From the NCBI RefSeq assembly GCF_016859285.1, contig NC_053421.1, forward strand, positions 6,524,501 through 6,588,500: DNA of 64,000 bases, given 5' to 3'. Shown piece after piece: positions 47,101 through 61,151 of the stretch (its first letter is position 1; each line of letters begins with the position of its first letter). Source of the DNA: Xiphias gladius (Eukaryota > Chordata > Actinopteri > Istiophoriformes > Xiphiidae). The notes beneath the pieces were generated by a model that saw only the letters and a program-made list of their open reading frames with translations, had not been told where the DNA came from and made no database searches. Made by a program: the position numbers and the translations under genes.

Positions 47101-50100
47101 TGTGGCAATTAAAGCATGGGCTTGTTTAAAAATAAAACTTAAGTAATTGTGTACTGAAGCTGGTCAAAACAAAATAAGTTTTTTGTCCATGCCTTCCAGA
47201 AGGACCCATACAAATATTTCCAGATCTGATGCCCCAGTCATCAGGACATCATCATTATCTGGGTGCTTTCTAAACCTGTTACGAAACACTGCTGCAAAAA
47301 TTTTACTGTTTCTTATCTGACTATGGTAAAGATGTAGTTAGGTTTAGGCACAAAAATGCCATGGTCAGGTTAAGGGACAAAATGACTCCTTCGTTAAGGC
47401 TAGGGAACAACTGCGGTCATGGTTAAAAGAACCAATGTTGAGTTTCGGTGGGAAACAAGAAACATGCAGCTGTCTTCCATACGACTATTTTGTTATGGTT
47501 GGGGGACCTCCAACATAATGGTTAGAATAATAAACACATGGTTAGGGTTATGGAACAATCACGGCCATGGTTAAAAGATCTGACTATTGGTAGGAAACAT
47601 TAAAACATAGCTGTAGTGTATTTTAATATGACAGCTTTCTTGTTCAGTTACACACGTGATAGACCTTTTCCATCGTGCAGGTAACATCCAGGTGTAATTA
47701 ATAACATTTAACAACTGTATTCAGTTTAGGTGAGCCAGTACTTTGTTGTACTACAACAAAGTCAAAACGTCTGCTGTGAAGAATGTCTATAGACCTCACT
47801 GGCTAAAAAATATATTTCTGCTTACAGTCGAGTTCCAACTGATTTCAACTGTTAATACATCAGATACTATTTATGTAGCATTCTAAGCCCTGACCCACCC
47901 ATGCTGTGATGTCCGGCAACACGTCCCACACGTCTCTACTGTAATCAACTGTGGCAATTTGCTCTGGAGCCTGACAAGTGTAAATACAATATTGCATGTA
48001 CTATTACAGCACATAGCAACCAAACAATGGCTATGCGTTTTGGGTTGAGAAGGTCGGTCAAAACAAAACAACCACACATTAGCTTTGCCAACTAGCTACT
48101 ATTATCAGCTAAGCCAACTAATAGGCCTTTTTCCACAGCAGATGCTTTGAGTAGCCATAACAGGAAAAGCACAGGTGTTACTAATAACATTAACATGTTG
48201 GTGGGCCAATAAGCCAGCATGCACAATGAGAAAAAAAGCATCAAACATCATTCATTTTGTTATTTATGCCTGTGCTGCAAAATGTCCTCTGTGACGAAGG
48301 CCATACAAGCAGCCCTACTACAAACTATGATATACAGGCTATGATCTTAACCAGGATTATTTAATACAAACCTGGATCAGTGAAATACCCTGATTAGTGC
48401 CATTGGCTAAAACACATTTAGTTTGTTCTCAACCATACTAACACAGACTCTCTACCTCAATATTGTGATGTTTGACAGCATGGTAGAGATTACTATATCA
48501 ACTCTTTTTTTTTAGCTCAACTCTCAATTAATCACTACAGAGAAAGATATGAAGCAATCAACAACTACTGTTGATGAATAATTATAGAATAAAGTCGATA
48601 CACTTTATAGACCCCAGAAAAAAAAAGACCAATAAATACCATCAGCTATATTGAAAAGAAAATGTGTAATGCTGACTGGGATGGTAATTTTTGCCTGGTG
48701 CTGCTGACCTGCTGTGGCCGCCCTCCTTGGGGAAGATGCGGATGGTCTTGTCAAAGCTGGCAGATACAAACTCTTTCCCAGTGGGAGAGTAGTCAACATC
48801 CAGCACTGCAGAGACATGGTCCATGTGCACTGTGATTGGCCGGTCCAGGTACCTCATGTCATATGTGTAGAGGCTGATGAGACACAAAAATGAGCTCTTT
48901 TAGTGACACCGTTCTTAGAAACCACTAGATGTGTTTAAATGAAGCATTATGTCAAAAAAACAGTTCAAATGTAAATAATTAACCACCTTATAAAATATAA
49001 CTGGGCTTGAAAGTCTACCCACGGTAGAATGCTGGCTCTTGAGCTGTCAATTAGAAGGCCTTATATTGTTCCAATAAAAGAAATACTATCAAGGGAATCA
49101 ATCAGATTGATTTCCTTCTTAAACTCACTTGTAGTCCTCATTTGAACATGTGAAGTAATATGCTTCCATAGGGTTCCAGCATAATGTGTTGCTCCTCATT
49201 GTCATGATAACCTAAAAAAGAAAATGAAACCATACAGTAGCAATACATCATGTCATATCCTTGAGAAGAAAAGGGAAGAGAAAGAAAAACACCTTCCTGA
49301 ATCAACTTAATGATGGACCCCTACCTTTTTGAGTGGTGCAGATTCTCTCATGTCATACAGCACTATACTTCTGTCTGAGGCACAGCTTGCAAGCAGTTCA
49401 GTCTTTGGAAAGACATAAACCATTTGAGGATATCAGCCAGGTGGCAGCTTTAAATAAGTCTACCATAAACACTTTGATCTAAGTTTGAAAATGGAGAAAT
49501 TCTTAGTTTGTTCTTAATTCTGTGAGAGGACGAGGCCTGTCTGAGCATGGTGGATACGTGCTGTCTTACCTCCACAGGGTTGAAGCGGACAGAGCTGAAG
49601 CTGTCTACGCCCCAGGTGAAAGAACGGACGGGGCTACTCCTCTGCTCATCCCAGATATCCACCTGCTGTCCACATGTTGCAAATAGACCATCCTTCTGGT
49701 GATGGTCCAGTCCTGTGAACACAGTCTACAAGGGAAAAGCATTTTAAAAATAGCCAACATGTGATCCTTCACTGATGTATGAGGATATAACTACAACTGC
49801 TTTTGATAATTATATTATAATCAGATGCCCACTGATCATACCTTGCCTAGAATAGTGTTGAGTGGCTCTTCTTCCTCTCTGTAACCTGGTGCCTCCATTT
49901 TCCACTGCTTGATTGTTTTGTCGTCACCAGCCTGTTACAGACAGCACGCCACAAGGTGTAAATTCAAAAGCTGTATTGGAGGTCATCCAAGAAAAAAAAA
50001 AAAAAGTTTAATTCTGAACACTTTTCTCTGGTGGTGTAAAGGGCAGCAGTCACCGTAAAGAATGAAGTTCCACAATAGCGGACAACCACTCCCCGAACAA

Positions 50101-50999
50101 AACCTTCATGTGCTTGGAGTGTGCGGACACATTCGTGTTTGGTCAGATCCCACACTTTCACCTGTGGATCAATTTAAACATCCTTTCAAGTTTTTGTGGA
50201 CAGTGTCAGGCTTCAAATCACAACAAATTTACTTATCTGAAGTAACAAATGTACACTTCAGCAGATGGTTACCTCCCCATCACAGGAGCCAGACAGCAAG
50301 GTGGAGAGGCTTCTGGTATGCTTGGCCATGCAGTTCACACCATCCCTGTGTCCATCCAGGGAGGCGAGGAAAGGCTTTGCAAACACCCTCTCCAGCTTAG
50401 TGGAATTCAGAGCCCGGGTATACTCTCTGTTCACCTCAAACGGATGCAGTGTTGGGTCATAGTTTCTAGGGACTAAAGACGGAGTAGCCTCTTGTTAATG
50501 AGCTGACAACATTTTCACTTTCATGAATGGCAATAATTATAAGCATGCACAGTTTTCGTTCATGTAAATTCGGTTTATTTTAACTGTGGAGATATTTCTT
50601 TGTAGCGATTCATACATGTATTTAATTTACTGTTTGCTCGCTTTATGTCTCATATTACTTACGGGACCTGCACACGTTATCGGTCTTATGAGAGCCAATG
50701 CTTTAGCTCATAGTTACATTATGTAAAATGCGTCCTATTTGCTACAAAGGCAGAGTTCCTACGGAGATATTTATATCATCACAACGTAAATTTAAATGTT
50801 ATGAGTGGCACTGTGTATTGTGTCTGCGTGTGCATGTGTGTTACAGCTTCTATTTGATAAGCGGAGAGCGGCTAACATCCTGCTAGCAAAGTGTATTTAG
50901 CCTATCCGAGTTTAAAGTTCATCACTTACCACGCTGAATATCGAACTTTGTTTCCCGGACATAGTCATCCGGGTTCCTCGAGAGGACTTTGACTTTCAT
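41025..50999 (-). CDS. dcaf13: DCAF13 (WDSOF1), WD40/Sof1 protein, complete
   Basis: DCAF13 is the vertebrate Sof1: a nucleolar small-subunit processome factor needed for 18S rRNA maturation, and a substrate receptor for CUL4-DDB1 ubiquitin ligase. Eleven coding exons join in frame: 50,930-50,999; 50,273-50,472; 50,054-50,161; 49,842-49,931; 49,570-49,725; 49,325-49,402; 49,129-49,211; 48,709-48,873; 46,781-46,916; 41,693-41,856; 41,025-41,112. The 1,338 nt give 445 residues, the length I recall for the human protein. It starts MKVKVLSRNPDDYVRET. WD40 blades cover about 60-355, with YDMR boxes at 225-228 and 266-269 (DCAF-type WDXR positions). The Sof1 tail follows (EKFQHYPQIRRIANHRHLPK), ending KEKHVVTVVK. 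It is head-to-head with SLC25A32. Nothing is truncated. Confidence 0.97.
41693..41856 (-). CDS. dcaf13: DCAF13 exon 10 (Sof1 domain)
   Basis: LAPREREAANYSKKLKEKFQ to HQTKELRIMKEARRR; donor GTACGT, phase 2. Confidence 0.96.
41857..46780. other. DCAF13 intron 9 (4.9 kb), repeat-bearing
   Basis: Holds part of the palindromic repeat (43,008-43,162 with its inner region from about 42,840), an AAT/ATT run (44,575-44,611), poly-A (45,389-45,403) and no other supported gene. 46,060-46,260 looks non-repetitive. Confidence 0.5.
42840..43162. mobile_element. Palindromic fish repeat, copy 2 (right arm and centre)
   Basis: 43,008-43,162 (CTTTGGACAGAGCCAGGCTA..GTATTTCCAAAAATGCTGC) matches the right arm of the copy at 27,852-28,263. 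42,840-43,007 matches the centre seen again near 56,860-57,000 (CCAAGAAA..., AACAAACAAGATATAATGC.TTAGTGA). The left arm is missing. Confidence 0.65.
46781..46916 (-). CDS. dcaf13: DCAF13 exon 9
   Basis: (R)EVYHTKRMQHVICIKWSAD to NIRLWKANAAEKLGV; last WD blade. Phase 0 exit. Confidence 0.96.
46917..48708. other. DCAF13 intron 8 with GGTTAGGG-rich repeat
   Basis: 47,330-47,600 contains many degenerate GGTTAGGTTTAGG.., CATGGTTAGGGTTA and CATGGTTAAAAGA units, a low-copy-looking form of a common fish intronic repeat. 47,640-47,700 and 48,120-48,210 share text with 8,200-8,340. No coding signal. Confidence 0.5.
48709..48873 (-). CDS. dcaf13: DCAF13 exon 8
   Basis: LYTYDMRYLDRPITVHMDHV, then YSPTGKEFVSASFDKTIRIF; donor GTCAGC, phase 2. 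Confidence 0.96.
49129..49211 (-). CDS. dcaf13: DCAF13 exon 7
   Basis: VIMTMRSNTLCWNPMEAYYF to NEDYN (last codon split); donor GTGAGT, phase 2. Confidence 0.95.
49325..49402 (-). CDS. dcaf13: DCAF13 exon 6
   Basis: TELLASCASDRSIVLYDMRE to PLKK; 26 codons, carries the first YDMR box. Too short to stand out as an open frame, but placed by homology and phase. Confidence 0.94.
49570..49725 (-). CDS. dcaf13: DCAF13 exon 5
   Basis: TVFTGLDHHQKDGLFATCGQ, then QVDIWDEQRSSPVRS and FNPVE; 52 codons. Confidence 0.96.
49842..49931 (-). CDS. dcaf13: DCAF13 exon 4
   Basis: AGDDKTIKQWKMEAPGYREE to NTILGK; 30 codons, donor GTATGA. Confidence 0.95.
50054..50161 (-). CDS. dcaf13: DCAF13 exon 3
   Basis: VKVWDLTKHECVRTLQAHEG to CGTSFFT; donor GTGACT. 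Exactly 36 codons. Confidence 0.96.
50273..50472 (-). CDS. dcaf13: DCAF13 exon 2
   Basis: Begins (V)PRNYDPTLHPFEV and covers the first WD blade (LDGHRDGVNCMAKH, LLSGSCDGE). Donor GTAACC, phase 0. Confidence 0.96.
50930..50999 (-). CDS. dcaf13: DCAF13 exon 1
   Basis: ATG at 50,999-50,997, reading MKVKVLSRNPDDYVRETKF to donor GTAAGT. Ends phase 1. Confidence 0.96.
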
Positions 51000-51262
51000 T
51001 TGGTAGCACAATGAAAGCAGAAACACGCTTGAAAAACACCGTTGGGTTAATTTAAACAACGAAAATTTTAGCAAGCACTTGTTTGTCCAGCCATGTGTGG
51101 ATGAAGAAGAGACTACTTGGCGCCGGGGTGCATTGTGGGATGTTCAGTCCTCCCGGTTGCATCACTGACAAGTAAAGAAAAAGCTGTCAAAATTCAGCAT
51201 GTTGAAGACCGGAAATACATCCACTTGGTCTTCAGAGTAAGTACTTTCTTTTTGGGTTTCTT

Positions 51263-51346
<84 letters not shown>

Positions 51347-51916
51347 CGTAACTGGTAGGAGTTAATAGGTACGTACATTGTCATCAGTTTGGAACAGAGT
51401 AAATTTTAAAAGTGAGTAGGTTTTAACTGTACAGAAAAAGTGACCTTCCAATCTATACATTGACTGTTACTACATTAGTTCTACTAAAGAGGTCAAAAAT
51501 AGGACATTTAACTTTAAAACTTGCAGTAACTTTTGTGTTGTTAAATAAAAATATGACGAAGTATCGTTCATCGTAAAATGCTTTTATTTGTGAAGGTCAC
51601 TGCTGGAAGTACTGCTCTTAATTATGGCAACTTAACATTTACTTATTACTAGCAGCAAGGTCGAGCAGTGGTGCGGATGCTTGACGTTTGGTTACATTAC
51701 CACAGCCATGAGGTGCTACCGCGTGTCATAAACATGGTTCAGTTGCCAACATGCAATGAAAATGAGGATTTTTCAAGGAGTTAGTACCGACTGTCTACCA
51801 TATAAGAGTGTGTACCTTGAGTGTTATAGAGTAAAAGTTTAGCTTTACCTTACGCTAGGCTCGCGTTGTAAACACAGCTAACTGACAGAAGCTAGCTCAG
51901 GTAATTACAGGTAGAT
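51000..51916. promoter_or_regulatory. Head-to-head promoter interval of DCAF13 and SLC25A32
   Basis: 917 bp separate the two start codons. Visible motifs are ACCGGAAAT at 51,208-51,216 (ETS-like core) and GCATTGTGGGA near 51,130-51,140. There is no TATA box close to either start. A GT microsatellite sits in the middle (51,265-51,344). GTAAGT near 51,238 and an AG near 51,910 would fit a spliced SLC25A32 leader, but this is unproven. Confidence 0.6.
51265..51344. repeat. GT microsatellite in the shared promoter
   Basis: Forty perfect GT units between the two divergent genes. Confidence 0.96.
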
Positions 51917-52121
51917 ATGGGCTCCGCTCCAAATCACAGCAGCGTTAACGTTACAGACACGGGACTCTCCGGCAAACCGGTCTCTGCTGTCTCGTTAGTG
52001 GGACATGTCCGGCAGGTCGTTAGCCATGTGAAGATAGAAAACCTGGTCGCAGGACTCAGTGGGGGAGTGATGTCAACACTGGTGCTTCACCCACTGGACC
52101 TGGTCAAAATCAGGTTCGCAG
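51917..52121 (+). CDS. slc25a32: SLC25A32 exon 1
   Basis: [12 protein letters not shown] to [12 protein letters not shown]; donor GTAAAG, phase 1. First transmembrane helix and first carrier signature. Confidence 0.95.
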
Positions 52122-55052
52122 GTAAAGTATGAAATGACGTTTAATGTATTGGCGATTGTCCGTTGTAAAACTCTAAACTTAGGTCATCTGCAATCCCCAT
52201 AATTGCCTGGCAGGGCGGAGCTTTATTTCTTACCCTGAAAGGGAAGGAACTGTATGCTGAACTATGTTTAGAAATCTGATATAAAAGATTACGTTGCAAA
52301 GGGAGCTACCGTGCTGCTGTGCCTGAACTTCATTCATTTTTCAAATTCTTTAGGGGTTTCAATTCGGAGTAGATATATCAACCAAGCAGCACATTAGTGC
52401 CATATCTTAACGACCACCATTAAACACTGCTATATAAAGTATGCTTCAGTGCACTTGGACGTGCTTGTTCTAAATAATGTATTAGCTGACAATATTCATA
52501 ATATATCAAGCTTAAACAGGATTTAACAAGGGTCTAAAATGTCTTTTTATTGCAGTGAGTGATGGCTTGGATTTACGACCTAAGTACAGTGGCATAGTGC
52601 ACTGTATGAAAAGTGTCTGGCAGCAGGAGGGACTGAGAGGACTGTATCAAGGAGTGACACCCAATGTTTGGGGTGCTGGAGCGTCTTGGGGACTCTACTT
52701 CTTTTTGTACGTGAGCCATAAGCTAAAAACCTGTTGGATCGTGCCTGCATCATGAGATTTTTCATTGATTGTTTTGACATTTAAACTGATCTGTAGCTGT
52801 AACGTCTTATTTCCCAAACTGTCTTCGCCCACAGCTACAATGCAATCAAAGGGTACACAAAGGAGGGTCGTCAAACGGAACTCAGTGCCACAGAACACCT
52901 GGTGTCTGCAGCCGAAGCAGGTCAGCGCTACATTTATCCAAACGCTGTTGACACACATGCACGCACGCGCACGCACGCGCAGTCAGCTCACACTCAACAA
53001 CAGCAGCTAGATAATACTGCTCTGAGCCGGCCTCGGCTGACAGGAGGCAGATACAAGTTAGTATATCACCTCTCTGTTCATTTCATTCCTACACGGTCAC
53101 GTGTATCCTGCTAACCGAATTAAGTTAAGAAAAAATGAAAATTAGCCTTCTCAGAACGTGTCACCAACAACTGGTGAAGACAGTGAGAGAGTTATTTTTT
53201 TTTCTTTTCTTTTAGCTGCTTCCAACTGCATGAAAGCAAAAAGATGCTATAACACTGATACATTTGGATATGTTAGGTGTGAGTGTGGCAATTGAACGTA
53301 CTCCGTGATGCAGTAGCAGTTCAAAAACGTTTATTTATGTAGGAGGCTGAAGAAATCCATGATATTAATATTGAAATATAACCTAATTCACCATCATGTT
53401 ACAAGTATGGTAAGACAGTTCTAGGATTTTTTATTTTTTTTTCTTTACAGCCAACTAAGTCAGGTTTTTGTTTTTTTGTTTTTCTGTTTGGTTTAGGAGT
53501 AACTGAACCAACTGATCCTTTCTGCAGGACTTTTTTTTAACAGTCATGTGTATCTAATAAAATGAATACTGTATGTACTTCAGTGAGTGCCTTTCCCACG
53601 TTATTAGCCTCACTGTAACCATTTGCTACTTGTCTTCACCTAGGAGTCCTGACGCTCACCCTAACCAACCCGATCTGGGTGACCAAGACCCGGCTGGTGC
53701 TGCAGTACAATGCTGACCCAACCAGTAAACAGTACAAGGGGATGGTGGATGCTCTGGTCAAGATCTACCGTCAAGAGGGAGTGCCTGGACTATACAAGGT
53801 TAGACGTCAGTGTATTTCTGGACTTCTGTGTAATTTTGAAATCCAGTAAAATTGAATTACACTAATTTTAGCTATTGGCGCCAGTGGAAACAATTAGTTG
53901 TTTTGTGGAGTGTCACAAGAGGAGGAGCTGTAATAACTCATTAATATAACCAGATTTGCAGCCCAGACTTCCCAAAGTCTTGCGAGGGTGTAATAAAGTC
54001 TTCTATTGGTTCATTAATGAATAATTGGTTGGCCACTAGAGGGCATTGCCACCCTCTTTTGAGTGTAGTAGAGCACTAACCCCTGATAATGGTTGTAACT
54101 TAGAGGATTTTTAAACTGTATTTTAGCTCCTTGATTAACACTATGTAAATTTTTATTAACCCGGCAGGAGAATTGTTACCAAATTCCTCAGTGTCCACCT
54201 GAGAAAAGATTTTTTAAAGTGGCAGGGAGCGACAGACATCGTGTAGTGGGCTTTTCCTTTGATATATAGAATTCATATTGTGGGTTTTCCGGTGTATCAA
54301 GACAGACTGACTCATAAAGTGTATACATTTCAAAGGGTTATGTTCCTGGTCTATTTGGCACATCGCATGGAGCGCTGCAGTTCATGGCCTATGAAGAGCT
54401 CAAGAGAGACTACAACAAATACAAGAAAGTGCCTTCAGATGCAAAGCTGGTGAGTCATTAACCTCATGAGCCACAGGCAGACTGGAAACATGCTCAGTGT
54501 TCAGTAAACTCAGTGCATGTAGTTTGTAACTTTTCACTTTAATAAGACTGAGCCCACAATGGATAAGTAGCAGCTGAAGAAGAGATTCATCGGCTTTCCT
54601 CCACTGTCCTTCTCATTTCTTACTCCCTCACTCTCCTCTGTCCATTTGTCTGTTTGCGTGAACAGAATGCAGTGGAATATATCACAATGGCAGCATTATC
54701 CAAAATATTCGCTGTGGCCACAACATACCCATATCAGGTGGTGCGAGCTCGCCTGCAAGACCAGCACAATAGATACAACGGAGTTATTGATGTCATAAGA
54801 CGGACATTGAGGTATGATAGTGATCTTCTCACAAAGGACTGAACAAGCCATCGTAGAATCAGTTTCTAAATTTGGCTATCGTGTCCAATTTGATTCAGGT
54901 TATTGTTTTGTCACTTTTGCTGCAGGAACGAAGGAGCCATTGGTTTCTACAAAGGCATCATCCCCAATCTGATACGCGTCACTCCCGCCTGCTGCATCAC
55001 CTTTGTAGTTTATGAGAATGTGTCTCGCTTCCTTCTGGGAGAAAATAAGTGA
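51917..55052 (+). CDS. slc25a32: SLC25A32, mitochondrial folate/FAD carrier, complete
   Basis: A mitochondrial inner-membrane carrier credited with folate and FAD import. Seven exons join in frame: 51,917-52,121; 52,556-52,706; 52,835-52,920; 53,644-53,798; 54,336-54,449; 54,666-54,811; 54,926-55,052. The 984 nt give 327 residues; human is about 315, and the extra residues are in the N-terminal tail. The three carrier repeats show their signatures: PLDLVK at 59-64, PIWVTK at 157-162 and PYQVVR at 259-264. Tryptophan and glutamine replace the usual acidic residue in the second and third, a known mark of this subfamily. Other fingerprints are [20 protein letters not shown] and [14 protein letters not shown]. 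The start chosen is the first in-frame ATG upstream of the carrier fold. Divergent from DCAF13, convergent with CTHRC1. Fish have duplicates of this gene; which one this is was not resolved. Confidence 0.96.
52122..52555. other. SLC25A32 intron 1
   Basis: 434 bp, nothing recognised inside. Confidence 0.8.
52556..52706 (+). CDS. slc25a32: SLC25A32 exon 2
   Basis: (V)[17 protein letters not shown] to GASWGLYFF; donor GTACGT, phase 2. Confidence 0.95.
52835..52920 (+). CDS. slc25a32: SLC25A32 exon 3
   Basis: [20 protein letters not shown] to SAAEA; donor GTCAGC, phase 1. Confidence 0.94.
52921..53643. other. SLC25A32 intron 3
   Basis: 723 bp. A short CGCA/CACG run at 52,952-52,980; otherwise plain. 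Confidence 0.8.
53644..53798 (+). CDS. slc25a32: SLC25A32 exon 4
   Basis: (G)[18 protein letters not shown] to GVPGLYK; second carrier signature. Confidence 0.96.
53799..54335. other. SLC25A32 intron 4
   Basis: 537 bp, no repeat family or gene recognised. Confidence 0.8.
54336..54449 (+). CDS. slc25a32: SLC25A32 exon 5
   Basis: [20 protein letters not shown] to PSDAKL; 38 codons. Confidence 0.96.
54666..54811 (+). CDS. slc25a32: SLC25A32 exon 6
   Basis: [20 protein letters not shown], then [13 protein letters not shown]; donor GTATGA, phase 2. Confidence 0.96.
54926..55052 (+). CDS. slc25a32: SLC25A32 exon 7 (stop)
   Basis: (R)[18 protein letters not shown] to [11 protein letters not shown] at 55,050-55,052. 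Confidence 0.96.
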
Positions 55053-55935
55053 GGCCTAAAAGAAGGGCATGGACAGCTGCAAAGACTCTGAATGAAGACA
55101 CCGACACGGTTGGTGCCACACCAGGATACAGAGAGAAAAGCATCAGACTGAAACCGAAGTCTCACAGTGCATGTAAACGCACTGAAAATGAATGAAAAAG
55201 TTGCCAAACTGAGTAACAGAATCGACAGTGGATTTTCTTTCTTTGAATACAAATTCTGGCTTGTCAGTGAAATGTGATGAGGACGTCATCTGTCTCTGAT
55301 TCATCCCTAAACTCTGACCTTGGGGAAGAAGAATGTCGCTGTTCAGCCCAGTGGATTGAATGCTGTTGTGATCATAGCTTTTCTTTTAAACCGACGTGTA
55401 AGTCGGTTTTCGGGCTTATGTCAGGGGAGAGCGATTAAAATAATTATTTCATCATGTAGTAGTAAGGTTTACATTTTTATGTTTTCTCGCAGCAGAAAGG
55501 GACATAGACTGAAAAGTTAAAAGCTGGCGATCAACAGCAAATAGAGATCTTCTCAGGTTCCTAGTTGCATGTATGTGTAATATTAGTTTGTCTCTTTTAA
55601 ATTATTTCTTTATGCGAAAAGCGAAAATAGAGATTGTGTTTGGTCTAAACACACCAACGTATCTCTGAAAATTCATTCTTTGTCGACATTATCTTTGTTT
55701 TCTTGCAACAAATTGTAACTGCATTGCTTTATAACATTTTGTTATAAAATCCAAACTGCTTTATCTCCGTTATATGTGATATATGTGTGATATATGTAAA
55801 TATATTAGATGTATATTGCTTTGTGGCTATATGAAATTAAGTACATGGTATTGCAAAGCCTATAAAAACATTGCAGTGATTATAAGTAGTCACAACACTG
55901 AGTTAAATTCTTTAAAATAAAAAAAGGTTATTTAT
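55053..55935 (+). other. slc25a32: SLC25A32 3' UTR
   Basis: About 0.87 kb of AT-rich sequence from the stop codon to the first clear AATAAA at 55,916-55,921. A GATATATGTGTGATATATG stretch (55,778-55,797) is present. Confidence 0.6.
55916..55921 (+). terminator. slc25a32: Candidate SLC25A32 poly(A) signal
   Basis: AATAAA inside TTTAAAATAAAAAAAGG, 864 nt past the stop codon. Confidence 0.6.
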
Positions 55936-55936
55936 T
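55931..55936 (-). terminator. cthrc1: Candidate CTHRC1 poly(A) signal (distal)
   Basis: TTTATT on plus (AATAAA on minus), 330 nt past the CTHRC1 stop. A second candidate lies at 56,068-56,073. The two convergent genes therefore end within a few tens of bases of each other. Confidence 0.5.
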
Positions 55937-56263
55937 AACAGTAATTGTGAATATAAACAGGTCACATGAGTACATAGTTTAAATATTGTCAATGTCTTGT
56001 CATAATGTCTCTAAATTGGTAACTGAATTGTAACAGCACCCACAAGCAGAAAAGCTACAGTAAAATGTTTATTTCTGGTAGACTGAATGACACAAGTTTT
56101 CTTGTTTATAGTCATCTAGTATAGTATTAACAAAACAAAACAAAAAAAAAAAACCCAAAAACATTCAAGTTACAATCAGTGATGCTGTAATGCCTCAGCA
56201 AAAACCATACCTGACTATTCTGGAGGGCCAGATAACATGCTTTTATACTACCAGGGCTGTTTC

Positions 56264-60764
<4,501 letters not shown>

Positions 60765-60781
60765 ACAACAGACAACGGACG

Positions 60782-60842
60782 GTGTGTGTGTGTGTGTGCG
60801 TGTGTGTGTGAGTGTGAGTGTGCGTGTGTGTATGTGTGTGTG
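60782..60842. repeat. GT microsatellite in the CTHRC1 5' leader
   Basis: Imperfect GT run ending in GA dinucleotides, 18 bp upstream of the CTHRC1 start codon in genomic terms and so probably within the 5' UTR. Confidence 0.9.
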
Positions 60843-61033
60843 AGAGAGAGAGGGAGAGACTTGAGGCGGCAGTTTGACTCCAGCTCCAGCCAGATTCAGT
60901 CCAGAGGAGGGCAGGACGAGAGGGATGGCGCCAGTAAACTCGCAGAAACGAACTCCAAGGGGAAAAAAAACCCTCCTGACATCCCTATGAGTATAGGCGT
61001 GCCCTTGTGCAGAATACTGACTGAATATTGTAA

Positions 61034-61040
61034 TTTTATA
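61034..61040 (-). promoter_or_regulatory. cthrc1: Candidate CTHRC1 TATA box
   Basis: TATAAAA on the minus strand, 270 bp upstream of the CTHRC1 ATG. It would put transcription start near 61,005 and a 5' UTR of about 240 nt. Position and motif are the only evidence. Confidence 0.4.
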
Positions 61041-61145
61041 CACTTTCTTTTTGTATATATTAGTCGTGTTAAAGTGAAATCTATACTAAAATCTGTTATA
61101 ATTCGGATAAATATTGACTCACATACACATATGTAACTTTAATCT

Positions 61146-61151
61146 TTTATT
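61146..61151 (-). terminator. fzd6: Candidate FZD6 poly(A) signal
   Basis: TTTATT on plus (AATAAA on minus, within GCATAATAAAAGATT), about 1.45 kb past the FZD6 stop codon and about 105 bp before the CTHRC1 TATA-like motif. Confidence 0.55.

Noticed and set aside
51117..51365. Open frame between DCAF13 and SLC25A32
   Set aside because: Relies on the microsatellite for much of its length and is not linked to the SLC25A32 frame; better read as leader or promoter DNA.
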